DNA of 64,000 nt from Rhyzopertha dominica. Taxonomy: Eukaryota; Arthropoda; Insecta; Coleoptera; Bostrichidae. The notes beneath the pieces were generated by a model, which was given only the letters and a program-made list of their open reading frames with translations, did no database searches and was not told the origin of the DNA. Made by a program: the position numbers and the translations under genes. The DNA lies in the NCBI GenBank assembly GCA_025024175.1, contig QCXZ01000041.1, positions 10,101,786 through 10,165,785 on the forward strand, read 5' to 3'. This document shows positions 25,861-37,680 of this stretch, piece by piece. How positions within the stretch are numbered: position 1 is the stretch's first letter; the number at the start of each line of letters is the position of its first letter.

Positions 25861-28239
25861 GAGAGTATTGGTTGCTAGTGTACATCATTTTTAGTGTATT
25901 GTTCCACTTTTCAACCATCTTGATAGAACTTCTCTTGTGTTCTGCGTCATATTACATAAAGCCTTTCTACCGTCCTCCCCATTTAATCATAATTTTTATA
26001 CGATTTGATCGAGTCTTGTTGCCTTTCCTTTCATTATGTTTTTTATATCTCTCTTATATCTTCCTGTTGTATTAAATCATCGTGTTCCTCTTTTACCGTA
26101 ATAATGCTTAAGCATTCTTAAATATGTACCCTCTTGAAGTGATGCTCTTTTCCCTGCTTGATCAAGTCTCTCAATATTACTTCAATGCTATATTCTTTAT
26201 GCTTTCCCTACTTCTCCAAATTCCAACTCAATAGCTATCGCTTGTATGTCTATATTTTAAAATATTTACATATTATATTTAAAAATATTGATTCAAAACA
26301 AAAGAAACTATGTAATATGAAGTTACAAGGTATACGTTGTAAACGTTTGTAACATTCCATATAAGTAAATCATGTTCTTCAGATGGGAATAACACTGGAA
26401 AAGCTAAATAAAAATTTGGTATAGAATAACCATAATTCTTAAACTATTCTGTTGGTTTTGTATCCAATCTTGGAATATTGTTTATACAATAAAGCATTTG
26501 AGGTATTTAATGAGGTGCTGCTGCACAGAGTTTTAATACATTAAATAAGCATTTTTACAACAAAGCTTTTTAATCCCTTATATTGTGATAACAAACATTA
26601 AAAATACAGTCAAAATACCGAAATCGGAACTACAATTTTGTACACAACAACGTAAAATTATAAAGTTCAGTAGTTAATTGTGGGGTATTGCCAAAATGGG
26701 ATTCTTTTATCAAGCTGGTCAGTAATCATTTTCATAGCAAAAATTTACATACACGTTTAAGCCCCGTTCTTGTGGTGCTCTTATTGTAGATTTGCTTGTT
26801 GCTTTTCGTTTAGAAATAGCATCCAGTCTTCATACAGGAGCGTTTTCTTGTACGTTGAGCTATGTACTCATTTTTGCCCAAATTTTGTGGGGTGGAAAAG
26901 GCGTTTAACAAATTTATATCTTCAAAAAGCTATTTAATGATAATGCTAATGAAGAGCACGATCTTCAATTTGTTGAGTGAAAGTTAATCAGCCCTCTGTC
27001 CCGCATTTTAAGCATGTTTGGGATGCAAATACAAAGTCCACAGAAAACTCAAGAAATTTGTCTAGGCAGACGGTTTAGTGCGGTTGCCACTGTGAAAACC
27101 AAAAGAAGTATTTAAAAGCACGTGATAGAAAAGCTTTGCCCTAGTAGGGCTAGGAAGTACATTTATTTATGAATTAAAGTTAACTTAGTAATAGACTCTT
27201 GTTTGATTCGTTTACTTGCTAAGCCTGGGAAAATGGTGAAATAGTTTTGTTTATTTTCGTTATTGAAAGGTTACTTTGTATTAAAAATGTTACAATAAAG
27301 AAGCATCAAGAAGATAAGATTGTTTACATACTAATCTTTAGTCTAATATAATTTAAATGTCTTTTGTTGTTCTTTGCATTCATTGCTATTGTAAGCTGTA
27401 GATTTTAATCGCCAAATCTTCTTTAGCTGAAAAGTTGTAAGGCTGTAAGTTTGTTCTGAAACTACAGGTTATCGGGGTACAAAATTACGCAATTTTCATA
27501 ATAATAATGACTTTATTTCCTGGTCAACATCAACATTATCATAACTTTTACATGCAAAAAAAAGAAAATAAAGCAAAAAGAATAAAACATTAACTTCCTG
27601 TTAGGCAGACAGCAAAAATAGTTTTAGGCAACCTTAAAAGAATTGATAGACATGGATTTCAAATGTAAGGAACGGAATTGTACAGGTTATAGACGTTGGT
27701 GGAAACTATACCGCTGTTACTATTGTTAGTGCATCTCTTTTGCGAATATTTATATTATGTTCGAAATCTGACTTTGTTATATAAATAATTTGGTATTCTG
27801 GTGCAAATTAACTTACGAAATAAACATAATGCATGCAATTTTCTATTGCAGTTTGACTAAAGGACTTTCTTGTTTTTGCTCCACCTTCGTCTTTCCGCGG
27901 TTGGAATATTTAGTTAATCATGCAATTTGTGAGCAAAAATAGAGGATGGCAGTCATCTGGCTGCCTTTAAAGCAACTACTACCTTGCTGCCTGCATTGGT
28001 TCTAAACAGCACTGACGAGCTATAACAAAAGCAAAACGGATCTCGCTGCTGCGGTTGATTGTGATGCACGTATGCGAATTTTGTTACATACAATATTACC
28101 TTTAATTTACTCATATACTCCACGATCAGACTGCAAATAATGTGCAAAAGATAACTTAAATATTAAAAAAATGATAGAAATGCAAGAAAACAGTCCTCAC
28201 TGTACTTCTAACAGTAACAATACAACCAAAATAAAATCT
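25861..28239. other. AT-rich DNA, nothing recognised
   Basis: No gene or complete mobile element was recognised. Around 27500-27525 the minus strand reads GGAAATAAAGTCATTATTAT, which resembles the 3' end and short-repeat tail of a non-LTR element, but no body was found. Confidence 0.4.
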
Positions 28240-28540
28240 TCTCCTTACCGAAAAATTGCGACACTTGACAACAGCGCGATATCAGCGGTCTAGCCATGGC
28301 ATTCAGCGGGCCCATCGTCGACGAGGGAAAGGCGGTCCTCGAGGGTGTCGAGGGCTCGCGGGGTCCCCGCGGCCGACCGTCCCATTCAGAAATATTCATT
28401 TGGAGATGACTGCACGTCAATTCGCCGGATCCATTAATCATCTAATAATGCCGAATGGAATTAAGGTATAATGCATTCAGTGGGGTCCGACGAGAGGAAG
28501 CCCTTAGGTTTATTTGCCCCGTCGTCGGCTTTTCTGCACT
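28240..28540. other. CpG-rich unique block, candidate regulatory element or 5' exon
   Basis: The most GC-rich non-repetitive stretch between 25 and 35 kb (AGCGGGCCCATCGTCGACGA, then many CG-containing words). It ends in CCGGATCCATTAATCATCTA. A plus-strand ATG at 28296 opens 37 codons without a known domain, and frames are also open on the minus strand. It could be a CpG-containing enhancer, an alternative promoter or a 5' exon; the sequence alone does not decide. Confidence 0.35.
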
Positions 28541-30548
28541 TTGCCCAGAGAGAACGAAAGTTTTTGTGGTTGTTCGTAATGAGTTTCATATTCAAGGGTT
28601 TTTAGTTAGTTTTAGTTATGACAATCTTTTGGAAAATTTGGAATTTGTTGATGAACTACTTGTAACGTTCCAAAATAGAGGTGAACGTACCGCAGCCAAC
28701 TGCAGATAGATCTATTTCGCTATTATTATAGCTCATTAGTGTAGTCTAGGTCTAGTGGCGACAGCATGGCACAGGGCTGGTTTTGCCTATAAACTAAAGA
28801 CTTGGTATTATGTGAGTAGAAATTTAGATGGTAGTGCCTTCTGTCACCTCTAGACTGACGCGATAACAAAGCCACCTAGCTGCCTTCTGGAAGTAGTTCT
28901 CATAATGGCAGATAAGTGGCTTTGCCATCGTCTCACTTTATAGCTGGCAGATGCGATTGCCATCTACATTTATAATAGCTACTTATATAAATACCTCTCA
29001 CACTTATCACTCAATCCCCTACCATACCCTGTACCTGACTATTCTGTTCTATTACAATGGAATAGGACACATTTAGTTCAGAATAATGGCTACATTTAAT
29101 GAATTCCAAGAACCAACCACAGTTCATCCTTTGTCAGATAATGAAACGGCACATAATACTCAAAATAATTGGACTGTAACAGATTATTCTGTATAAAAAT
29201 CTAACGACATCAAAAAACATAGCTTTCCGTATCTATCAATAAGAGATTTATATTGTTTTTCTATACTTGAAAAGACCTGCTATTCATTTTATATGGTTTG
29301 ACAACATTTTTGTGACAAATCGTGTTTTCCAATAAATGACAAAAAGCCTTATCAGGTTAGGTTCTTTACTTTATTTATATATTTAACCAATTAAATAAAT
29401 CCATAAAACTAATTAACTATTGCTATCTATGTTGAAGACTTTTATGAGCAATATTCTCAAAATGAAGGTGTACTCTAATAAAGAAATGACCAATATGCAT
29501 TTTGTTTACGGTTTTGCTAATGGCAACTCCTAAAAACGTCTAGAGGATATGCCGAAATGCAACGCATATCCCCTCACCATGTGTTACGTGCACTTCATCA
29601 AACACAAAAAAAAACGATTGTTATCGCCCACGCGAAGTTAGGTCTTAGAGATCTTAAAGCAACAACGTTTGTATCCTTACCACATACAAGTGCAGACATT
29701 GTTACAGTGTTGCATTTAGAATTGGACGCTGGAAATTATGAGAAATGTCATTTTAGAAGAGCTTAAACAAGAACAATTTCCTTTAAAAGTGTGGATTAAA
29801 ATTACTGGGAAAGTGCACATTTTTTGCCGCGTAGATATCTAAAGAAGAGCTTCCGGTATGCCTTGATAATATTCCTTGATGTATCAGAAGAACACTCTGT
29901 TTTTCTCCAGGAAATCATGCCGTAAATTCGTTCGCAGTTATTAATTTACATGCTGTACGATTCGTATAGCGAATATTTTACGAATACTTTAGAATCCTTC
30001 ACCAGAAAAATAAAGAAATGATCTAAAATATAAGTGGCAAGACTTCCTTATCGAAATTCACGATTCTGGTAATCCCAAAATATCCCGTATAAATGCAGCC
30101 ATCAAACTACCCACATTTTAACTGGTGTTGGAAATTAATGTCGTTGTTTCAAACTGATTACATGCTCGTGCACGATACATTCAATTGGCACGTTAAATTA
30201 AGCATATTGAAACTGTACAAAGGACATTCTGTAATTCGTTCCAATCATAGAAGCTTCGATCATTTAGCACACAGATGAGGCGTTGATGACTCAGTTGATG
30301 ATCTATTGTTCGTACCTGATTACGATATAAATTAATACCAAGCAAGCGACTGCAGTAAATTTGTAGTTGCAGTTCATAACTGGTGTGAGAATTGTGTTTC
30401 TACACATGTTGCAGATAATTGACTTATTTTCTGTGGCGTATAAGCAAAATAAGATATTCCTAATTTCAAAGATAAAACAGACACAGCAAATTAAGGATTT
30501 CTTCTTTTTTTCAACCAATCACCGTATTCGTTTGTTCAGTTTGCATCA
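28541..30548. other. AT-rich DNA, nothing recognised
   Basis: A plus-strand frame at 29557-29766 (ends LDAGNYEKCHFRRA) has no recognisable domain. No other feature was supported. Confidence 0.4.
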
Positions 30549-30556
30549 AATAGCAC

Positions 30557-31468
30557 CAGTGATGGGCGCGTAAAATACGCCATGTAGATTACGCTATTAT
30601 CTACGCGTAAACTATGTCATATTTTACCTCGAAAGTCTACTGTAGAAAATATCATTGCGCAGATAAACAGAAATATTGAAATATTTAGTTTTCTAATGGC
30701 GGTCATCATCAGTATTTTTACTCCTTGGTATCTAAGCGAAATACTACCCTGTTTTAATTAAGTTAACTAGATAAATGTCTAAACAATAATAATTTGTTTG
30801 GGCAACTGGGCATACGCTAATTATAGCCAGAAAACCAGACTAAGCAGGGCAAGCGTGTCGCCATAGTCACTTTGGAGATGGATTCCTCCATGATTGTAAA
30901 CAGAGATTTTATTGTTTTTCCTCTTTATAAAATGATATAGACAGGCAATTTCATGCGTCACCATTGTCTATTGTAGCAACCTTTTTAATCGTAGGTCAAT
31001 TTTATTGTGCTATATTGACAGGGTATACAAGCACTTCTATTTGCTGATCTAGGCACATTGATCTAAAACAACAAGGAGCAAGTGGTAGTTTCTTTGGAGA
31101 TATATCAACAAGCATGCGCCGGTTCTGAATTCAATAGATATAATAATAATAGAATAAAGAAGCAAGAAAACCGCTTGAATGTCATGATGACTTACTATAA
31201 TATGTTGTGTAAGTTTGTAATATAGATATTAAAAAAACTNTATTAAATCTTAAACATTTTAAGGAATTTGACACATGTAGAAACACACAAGGCAGGAAAA
31301 TTAGAAACATGATAATTTACGCTTAGGTTTAGCGTGTACCTGATACATTTTAGCCATAATATACTCGTCTTACATTTTCTACTCAAAATCTACGCCAAAG
31401 TGCTTTATCTACGTTTTCTATGCGTGTAACGTAGAAAATTGTAATTTACGCGTAAATGCCCATCACTG
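30557..31468. mobile_element. Non-autonomous hAT-type element with perfect 8 bp target duplication
   Basis: The ends are CAGTGATGGGC and its exact complement GCCCATCACTG. Subterminal sequence on both sides is rich in TTTACGCG/TACGCG and TCTACG words. The flanks carry the direct repeat AATAGCAC at 30549-30556 and 31469-31476. The CAGTGATGGGC terminus and 8 bp duplication are diagnostic of the hAT superfamily. The 912 bp interior contains no recognisable transposase, so it is a deletion derivative or MITE moved in trans. Confidence 0.93.
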
Positions 31469-31545
31469 AATAGCACTAACCTACTAGGTACAGCGTACTT
31501 ACACATTAGAATAATACAAGAAATTTCTTGGTGTGGCCCACGCTT

Positions 31546-31810
31546 GGGATGAAATGGCGCAGACCATTATATTTATCAGAGGGGGATCCATCTAGGGATG
31601 AAAGGCCGCAGGTCATGGTACTTATCAGAAGTGGGCTCCATCGAGGGATGATAGGCCGCAGGCCATGACATTTATCAGAAGTGGGATACATCGAGGGATA
31701 AAAGGCCGCAGGGCATGGTATTTATCCAAAAGTGAGATTCATCCAAAAATTAAGGACCGCAGGCCATGACATCTGTCGAAGTGTTGTTCATCGAGGTATA
31801 AAGCGGGATT
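31546..31810. repeat. 50 bp tandem array, about five units
   Basis: Equivalent points (GGGAT or its variants) occur at 31546, 31595, 31645, 31695, 31745 and 31795, a period of 50 bp. The unit core is ATCGAGGGATGAAAGGCCGC then AGGCCATGACATTTATCAGA. The last unit is the most diverged. Confidence 0.95.
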
Positions 31811-31911
31811 GTTTGCTGGAATCGCTACTTGGAAGGAAAGGCCCGTTTCCTTTCCTGTCTCGTGAAGAGTGAAGACCTTGAAGTTGCATGGAGAAGCACT
31901 GTAAGAGATAC

Positions 31912-32164
31912 AGTCCCTCGATTACCAAAGTACCGCAACTGCACCCCGTTTTGTGTCTGATATTTAGCGGGAAATTCAAACGTAATGCCGTTAACACAGA
32001 AACGTGTATTCCGCGACACTGATTTACTAAAGTAATCTAGGGACTTTGGTTAGTCAATGTCGTGGAATACACGTGTCAGTGTTAACGACATTACGTTTGA
32101 ATTTGCCGACAAATTTCAGACACAAAATGGCGTTCAATTGCGATACTTTAGTAATCTAGGGACT
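31912..32164. mobile_element. Foldback element with 107 bp arms
   Basis: 31912-32018 is the inverted complement, with scattered mismatches, of 32058-32164; the loop is 39 bp. Outer ends are AGTCCCTCGATTACC.AAGTA and its counterpart ACTTTAGTAATCTAGGGACT. The word TAATCTAGGGACTTT also occurs inside the loop. No coding function. It lies about 100 bp after the 50 bp tandem array. Confidence 0.93.
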
Positions 32165-32459
32165 TTACTGTGTAGTAAAGCATGGAATGCAAAACCTCCA
32201 TTTTCGCTAGTTTAATATCAATTTCACCGGATGCAGTTTGTAAGTNGTACCACCCTNTGCGGCAGTCTGAAAAAGTAACATCTGCCAAAGGAGAAATGCA
32301 AAGGGAGTTAAGCTGCTTGCAACATATTTTTATTCGTGGAGAATATGATTCTCAATAAGCTATTCTAAATTGAAAGACAATTCAGTGGCATATTATAAAT
32401 CCAATTTTACATCAGCCGGTATACTAAGGGCTCTGTTTATCTTGTTGGAATGAGGGATA

Positions 32460-32960
32460 TTTAAAGTGTGACGTAATTCAAAGTTTAAAGCGATCCGGAG
32501 CGGTTTAACTGGCAAGCTCAGCGACGAAATGACTTCATGCAACAACAATAAACAATGAATCGCGGAGACTGCGCCGCCAGCGCCCGCTTCGGTTCTTTAA
32601 CGAAGATTTGTCTAGTTAAATTAGCCGTTGCTTTAATTAAAATAGTTTAAGCCGAATGAGAAAACTGATGAAAACAAGGGCTGGGGAAAATAGCTTTATG
32701 CATTCAAACGGGGCGTTTCCAAGACGCCACTATCTTCTTAATTTCCGCTGGTGGAATTATTTTCTGGAATTACCATATTATGCCGAATGTCATACTTGAA
32801 ATGTTGTCCTCAATTACGGCGACGCTGATTTAGGGGGGCCCGTGATGTGAGCTTGCGGTAATTAAATTTAGTAACTGCGACGAAATTAAAACCCCAAACA
32901 ATCCCGGAAGGGGTAGTAACTCTGATTTGAAAGTGACAGTCATTTGTCTTTGTCTCTTGC
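32460..32960. other. GC-richer unique block, candidate conserved intronic element
   Basis: Repeat-free sequence mixing CpG words (GACTGCGCCGCCAGCGCCCG) with homeodomain-like cores (GTTAAATTAGCCGTTGC, GCTTTAATTAAAA). No coding frame. Candidate enhancer by texture and by its place in the presumed LMO intron or 5' flank. Confidence 0.35.
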
Positions 32961-33542
32961 CTGAAAGCTCTTACTTTTTAATACCTACAGGAGCACCACC
33001 GACGTTGCGAAAGCTAGATCGCCGAAACCCATACAACTTCCAAACAAACGCTGTCATAAATTATCCTTAAGGCATCTGGATCGAACCCACTACTGCTTAT
33101 ATATTTACTTACAAAATTTTTGCAGTCGAAAATATATCATATTCTATTGTAACGAAAGTTGTTGCGTAGTTCTGTTCATCTCAGATCACTAGCATTTATG
33201 CTTAAATATGTGGATGAAAATAAAATTAACAAATAATGCTCTGAAAGTGAGAACAAAAGGCCACCAGCGCGATGTGATGGTCAAGATAATGACATGAAGA
33301 ATCGTACGATTCCAATGTACTGATCATAGCGGATAGTATTTAATTAAATAAGTATGGGGTGGTGAATATAATTAAATTATTATATTTTGTTTAATTAAAA
33401 GCAATAATTCTTCGCCTGTATAACGGTTTATATAAAGGAAACAAAACAGGTAAACATCGATGTTTAAAGATAATAAGTTATAACATATCCGTATATAAAT
33501 TGCCAAGCCATTGCATGAGCATTTTCTAGATAGATAGATATC

Positions 33543-34029
33543 ATTCATGAATGTGCTCCAAGAGGTCAGACGATCAACAAAGAATATTACGTTGAAGTTC
33601 TGACAAGATTCCGTGACACCGTCAGAAGAATTCGCGCTTCTGGTCAAGCGATGACTGGCTTCTTCAATACGATAAGGCGCCATTGCATTATCGAACCTTG
33701 TTAGAGGTACTTTGCACAGCAATATTTGGCGAAACACAAGATTGTCCAGCTTCACCAGCCTTCGTAGAGTATCGACGTAACTCGCTGCCACTTTTGGATG
33801 TTCCCAGAATGGAAAATGGCGCTCAAAGCAAAGCGTTTCAAGGACATCGAGACGATGTAGAATAATGCGACGCGAGAGCTGAAGGTCTTTCCAAAATCTG
33901 CGTTCGAGGACTTCTTTAACATGTGGAAGCAGTGCTGAATGTGGTTCAATCAAATGGGGACTACATCGAAGTTTGCCTCGGCTCGAATGATCAATGCACG
34001 CAAGTCTGATAGCTTTAGGACACACCTCG
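33543..34029 (+). mobile_element. Mariner-family 3' half with terminal repeat
   Basis: The plus strand reads IHECAPRGQTINKEYYVEVL, then the weak VRYFAQQYLAKHKIVQLHQP, then TRCHFWMFPEWKMALKAKRF and PKSAFEDFFNMWKQC, the C-terminal half of a mariner transposase. The third catalytic Asp (PCD-F) is His (RCH-F), and the HHDNAPAH segment is lost. The right end AGGACACACCTCG followed by TA (34030-34031) is a typical mariner terminal repeat. The left end is absent. The 217-codon minus-strand frame over this region is only its antisense shadow. Confidence 0.85.
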
Positions 34030-34031
34030 TA

Positions 34032-34403
34032 TTTGTTTTTTATCTCGCCTCAAACTCTTCATACAGATTTTATATTGAGTTGACATCAGGTCACTCGCAG
34101 ACCAGCTCAATCGACAGGAAGTACAGTCGAATTTCCGAAATATAGTAGCTCGGATGCTTCCGCTAAGCAACCAATCTGTCTGTAATTTTGGTGTTTTTGT
34201 TGGATTGTTTTCTTTCTTTGTGAACCCTGCACTTTTTGAGTTACTGGAGTCAGGTGAAAAATGCATAAACTTTTCGCACCATGGTTCACTGCGATTTCGT
34301 TGTGGTTTGACTCTAAAACAATGTATGGAGATAAAGCACCGTCTAAAACAACTGTATTTTGCTGGCTCCAACTAGATTCAGATATCACATTTGTCCATGC
34401 CAT
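34032..34403 (-). other. Unidentified overlapping open frames
   Basis: Two minus-strand frames stay open here, 118 and 98 codons (34015-34371 and 34107-34403). Neither shows a domain I know. The shorter includes a Lys/Gln-rich stretch (QRKKTIQQKHQ). No splice sites or repeats support one over the other. It may be part of an unrecognised mobile element abutting the mariner end. Confidence 0.3.
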
Positions 34404-35240
34404 GAAATAATTGTTTTAACAATTGATTTCAACGTATGAGAAAATGTATACAATGTAAATGTTTATATCTTAAAAAACAATAAAATTATTGTTTTTGTAA
34501 AAAGATTCCTTCTCATTGCTATCCCCAAAATTTTTCGAGTGTTTCACAAATAACTATGTTTCTTGAACTGTCAAATGCCAATTGGATGGTATTAATATCA
34601 GTCCCCCATGTGGCAATGTATGTGGAGAATAGAATAAAAATTCCATAACAGTAGGTATCGGAAGGCAATGAAATGGCTCAGTACTTCTTTACTTAAAAAA
34701 TACGAAGTTTGGGAATCCTATTTCCTATTATTTACATTCTATAAGTCGAAATGGAGTATTGATTAAGCTAAGAAGCATAATATCAGGTTTATATTCTNAG
34801 TCAAGAAGAATACATAANAATATTGAAGATCATGGATCTATATAGTATCTGAAACTCTGTGGTATTGGGATAACGGCAAGTTACATAAGGTGGTCGGATC
34901 TTGGAAACTACAAGCGTTTACAAACTATTATTGGCTTATAAATTTGAAAAAGGACATCCAGAATATACTGTTTCAGTCACTATGAAGAGGGCAATATTGT
35001 ACTTTATGTGGCGAAACTGAAAGCATCTACTTTGATTTGACTAAATTGTTCTTGAAGTAATCTTATATGTACATCAGACGTTTTTTTTTGAAGTACTTTT
35101 TCTTCTACTGATGGTGGTTCATTGCGATGATACAAGGCTGCACAGAAGATTGGTTATGAAAGGAACGAAACTATTCTTCACTTGANTTTTCATTGANGGA
35201 TGCGTTGTCGCTCTACGTTTTCGTAACTCGTTGCTCCAAT
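34404..35240. other. AT-rich DNA with several N bases
   Basis: Nothing recognised. Confidence 0.45.
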
Positions 35241-35520
35241 CCCTTAATTCTTTTCCTTCCAAGTTTTCGGTAAATGAGATGTGGAACGTACCGCTTTTTT
35301 AATTAATAAAACACTACAGCTGGCAAAGTACAATTTGCTCGTTAAAAGTTGTTCCGAACTAAAAGAGTTCTTCCATAATTTATCCGGCTTTATTACGGTG
35401 TGGTCGCGAGCTCCCACGTCACTTGTGCATGCGGTCGCATGTGCATGTATGAATGCTCCATTAATCTTCCTTGAAATATTGCGAACAATGCGCGGCAAGG
35501 GGTAATGATAGCTTCTAACA
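35240..35520. other. Unique block, candidate conserved intronic element
   Basis: Balanced composition with CpG words (GGTCGCGAGCTCCCACGTCA) and no repeat signature. Frames are open on both strands (about 75 and 100 codons) without a domain, as expected of GC-richer non-coding DNA. Function is inferred only. Confidence 0.25.
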
Positions 35521-35639
35521 GATAGTTGTGAAGTGTTGCTACATTTGTTCATTCCTGGGCGTTTTAAACTACTTAGATTGGAAAACGTCTAGCTTTCGTA
35601 GTTGTCTACGAACAAACTTTATTGCTGCACGCAAACCTC

Positions 35640-36060
35640 CAAAATTTTNAGTAGCGTAGAAATAAATCAAGTACAAAGNTTGTTCTTAAAAGAGCGGCTA
35701 GAAAACGATACCATGCNATACCGATAAGGCTAGTGCGTGACGTAGAAAACCTTGAGTAGGATNAGTGTAAAACTTGCAATTTTATCAAAATCGCATTAAA
35801 TTGACCCTTGTCAATCCTTTTTATAAGCTGGGAGGCAACTGTTGCAGGTTTTAACACTTAATAAATTATTTTTAATTTTTCCATGATCAATTATACTTGT
35901 GGCTTCTTGTTTTTATGAACTATAGCGGGCCTAGAATTGATCCTTGTGGGATACCGCTATTCAAATAGCCTCACCCGACACTTATTTATTATTTGATGTA
36001 GTTCTTAATAAAACATTCCGCATTATTANTCAAACAATATAAATACTTTCTTGATTTCGT
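35640..36060 (-). mobile_element. Non-LTR reverse transcriptase fragment (GIPQGSILGPL motif)
   Basis: On the minus strand 35920-35960 reads NSGIPQGSILGPL, RT box B of jockey/CR1-type elements, preceded by FIKNYIK. Beyond it the frame decays. The surrounding sequence has several N bases, which limits the reading. A small, dead fragment. Confidence 0.6.
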
Positions 36061-36155
36061 TAGCATACCTNTTGTTCTAAATAAAGGGAAGAGCGATTGT
36101 GTGTTCCATAACTCCAGAAGAACAAAAACAAAGACGCTGTTTTATATTTTGATGA

Positions 36156-36530
36156 CAAAATAAACAAGTACCGTTTTTTGACAGTACAAGCGATATACTG
36201 TCCCGCGATTGTTACTTACCTGAGTTTGAGAAGGCTTTTCAAGACGAAAATGGTATAAGAATTAATCGATTGTTGTGTCTAGGCCTTCAAAGAAAAATTG
36301 TAGTTACTGCGAGTAACAGCCCAAAAAATTGTGAACGAACAGGTGTAGAATGTAAAGTAATACTTAACGATGTACTATATACACGAAAGGTTTTACGCCA
36401 AGGCTTAGAGGAATATGAATCGTATCTGAAATCATACAATTTACAAGATTTAGATCAATTTAATTTTTATGTCTTTCTGGGTGTATCATATGCTTCAAGT
36501 CCTTTTAAGGTTATTTTTTTACGAAATTAA
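36156..36530 (+). pseudogene. Unidentified coding-like frame next to a Penelope element
   Basis: A plus-strand frame is open for 125 codons from 36156 to the TAA at 36528. It includes DSTSDILSRDCYLPEFEKAF, then CKVILNDVLYTRKVLRQGL and YESYLKSYNLQDLDQFNFYV. Composition and periodicity look like real protein. In the next frame upstream DAVLYFDDKINKYRF reads on with a one-base shift, suggesting a decayed longer gene. I do not recognise the family. It could be the 5' coding part of the neighbouring PLE, another mobile element or a host retrocopy. No start codon is convincing; the first ATG is at 36270. Confidence 0.45.
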
Positions 36531-36659
36531 AATCTTGTCTAGATGGTTCAGATGGTTTTAATTGGTATTAGGGAAAGAGTCTCAATTTCCGAGGCAGCTA
36601 AATTTTTGGGGAGGTGCTCAAAGAGTACATTAATGCCTTAGAAAGTCGTTTGTTAGTTT

Positions 36660-37680
36660 TTTAATTAGAAGAACAACAACAAGACAATTTGCGAATGGTT
36701 TGGAGATGGAACCATCTATCTCTTAAGTCTGCTTGATCCGCCGATCTAAATAATTTTCTTTCTTTTTTTAATTCGTTACATGCTTCTATAAATTTCAGTT
36801 ATGAAACAGAAATTAATAATCAAGTTTCCTTTTTAGATTTATTAATTATACATGACCAAATTTCTTCTAACCATACTTTAGAAATTTTTAGAAAATCCAC
36901 TTGTACTTGTACAAATGGCTCAATACCAATAATATAATTTATAATATAATATAATATAATATTTGACAAAATTTAAATATTCTTTCTGTACAACTTATTT
37001 TGATGAAAAAGTTAAGGTTTGGTTTCCTCTTAAGTTTGCTGGTCAAGTCTCAGTTACCCTGTCTAAATTATTTTCTTCTCGTGGAATAAATATTGCTTTT
37101 TCTACCGTAGGCAATCTGTATTCCCGTCTTGTACGCAATAAAGACCAAATTCCAGTTTTAAATAATTCCGGCGTTTATAGTTTTTCATGCAATGATTGCG
37201 ATTCAGTTTATGTTGGATAAACGGGAAGATCTTTTTTAATTAGAGGTAAAGAACATCTAAAACAATTCGATAAGTATAAGAATACAGATATTGTAACAAC
37301 AAATTCTTCGTTTGCTAACCACTTATTGTTGAATAAACGCACTGCCACGCTAGACAATTTAAATTCATTACATTTGTGCAGTAAATCCTCAAAATTAAAT
37401 GTTTTGGAAATTTTAGAAATCTATAAAATTGTTAGCGAACAAAATTTTACTATTTTAAATGATTTTTGTAATTTCAGTTGTCCTGTTTTAAACTATTTAT
37501 TTGATCTAAATTAATATTACGTTTGTGTTGCTGGTTACTATTGGTTTGTAGTCAAGTTTGCTTGTTACTAAATTTTTTGACTTTGTCAATCGTATTATAA
37601 AAATTTCTTTTTTCTATGTTTTGACCTATATTGTACTGACGATGACTACCTGTTAGTCGAATGCGCTTTACAATTAAAGA
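36660..37680 (+). mobile_element. Penelope-like retroelement, RT C-terminus and GIY-YIG endonuclease
   Basis: Decayed plus-strand PLE. At 36760-36925 it reads NFSYETEINNQVSFLDLLI then LEIFRKSTCT, the distal RT domain. After a TATAA-type microsatellite it resumes with the linker KFKYSFCTTYFDEKVKV, SKLFSSRGINIAFSTVGNLY, and then the endonuclease NNSGVYSFSCNDCDSVYVG-stop-TGRSF ... KEHLKQF. The frame continues as FANHLLLNK and LEILEIYKI to 37514. Gln after YVG is replaced by a stop (TAA at 37218). The 3' flank CTGACGATGACTACCTG then TTAGTCGAATGCGC (37637-37668) resembles the terminal hairpin of insect PLEs. The RT catalytic motifs are missing upstream. Confidence 0.85.
36938..36963. repeat. TATAA-type microsatellite
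   Basis: A run of about five ATAAT pentamers interrupts the PLE reading at the RT/endonuclease linker. It probably expanded after insertion. Confidence 0.8.

Noticed and set aside
27500..27560. Possible 3' end of a minus-strand non-LTR element
   Set aside because: Only a short AATAAAGTCATTATTATTAT tail-like motif; no coding body or duplication supports it.
33372..34025. 217-codon open frame on the minus strand, the longest in the window
   Set aside because: It is antisense to the mariner transposase remnant on the plus strand, whose motifs (KSAFEDFFNMW and others) and terminal repeat explain the region.
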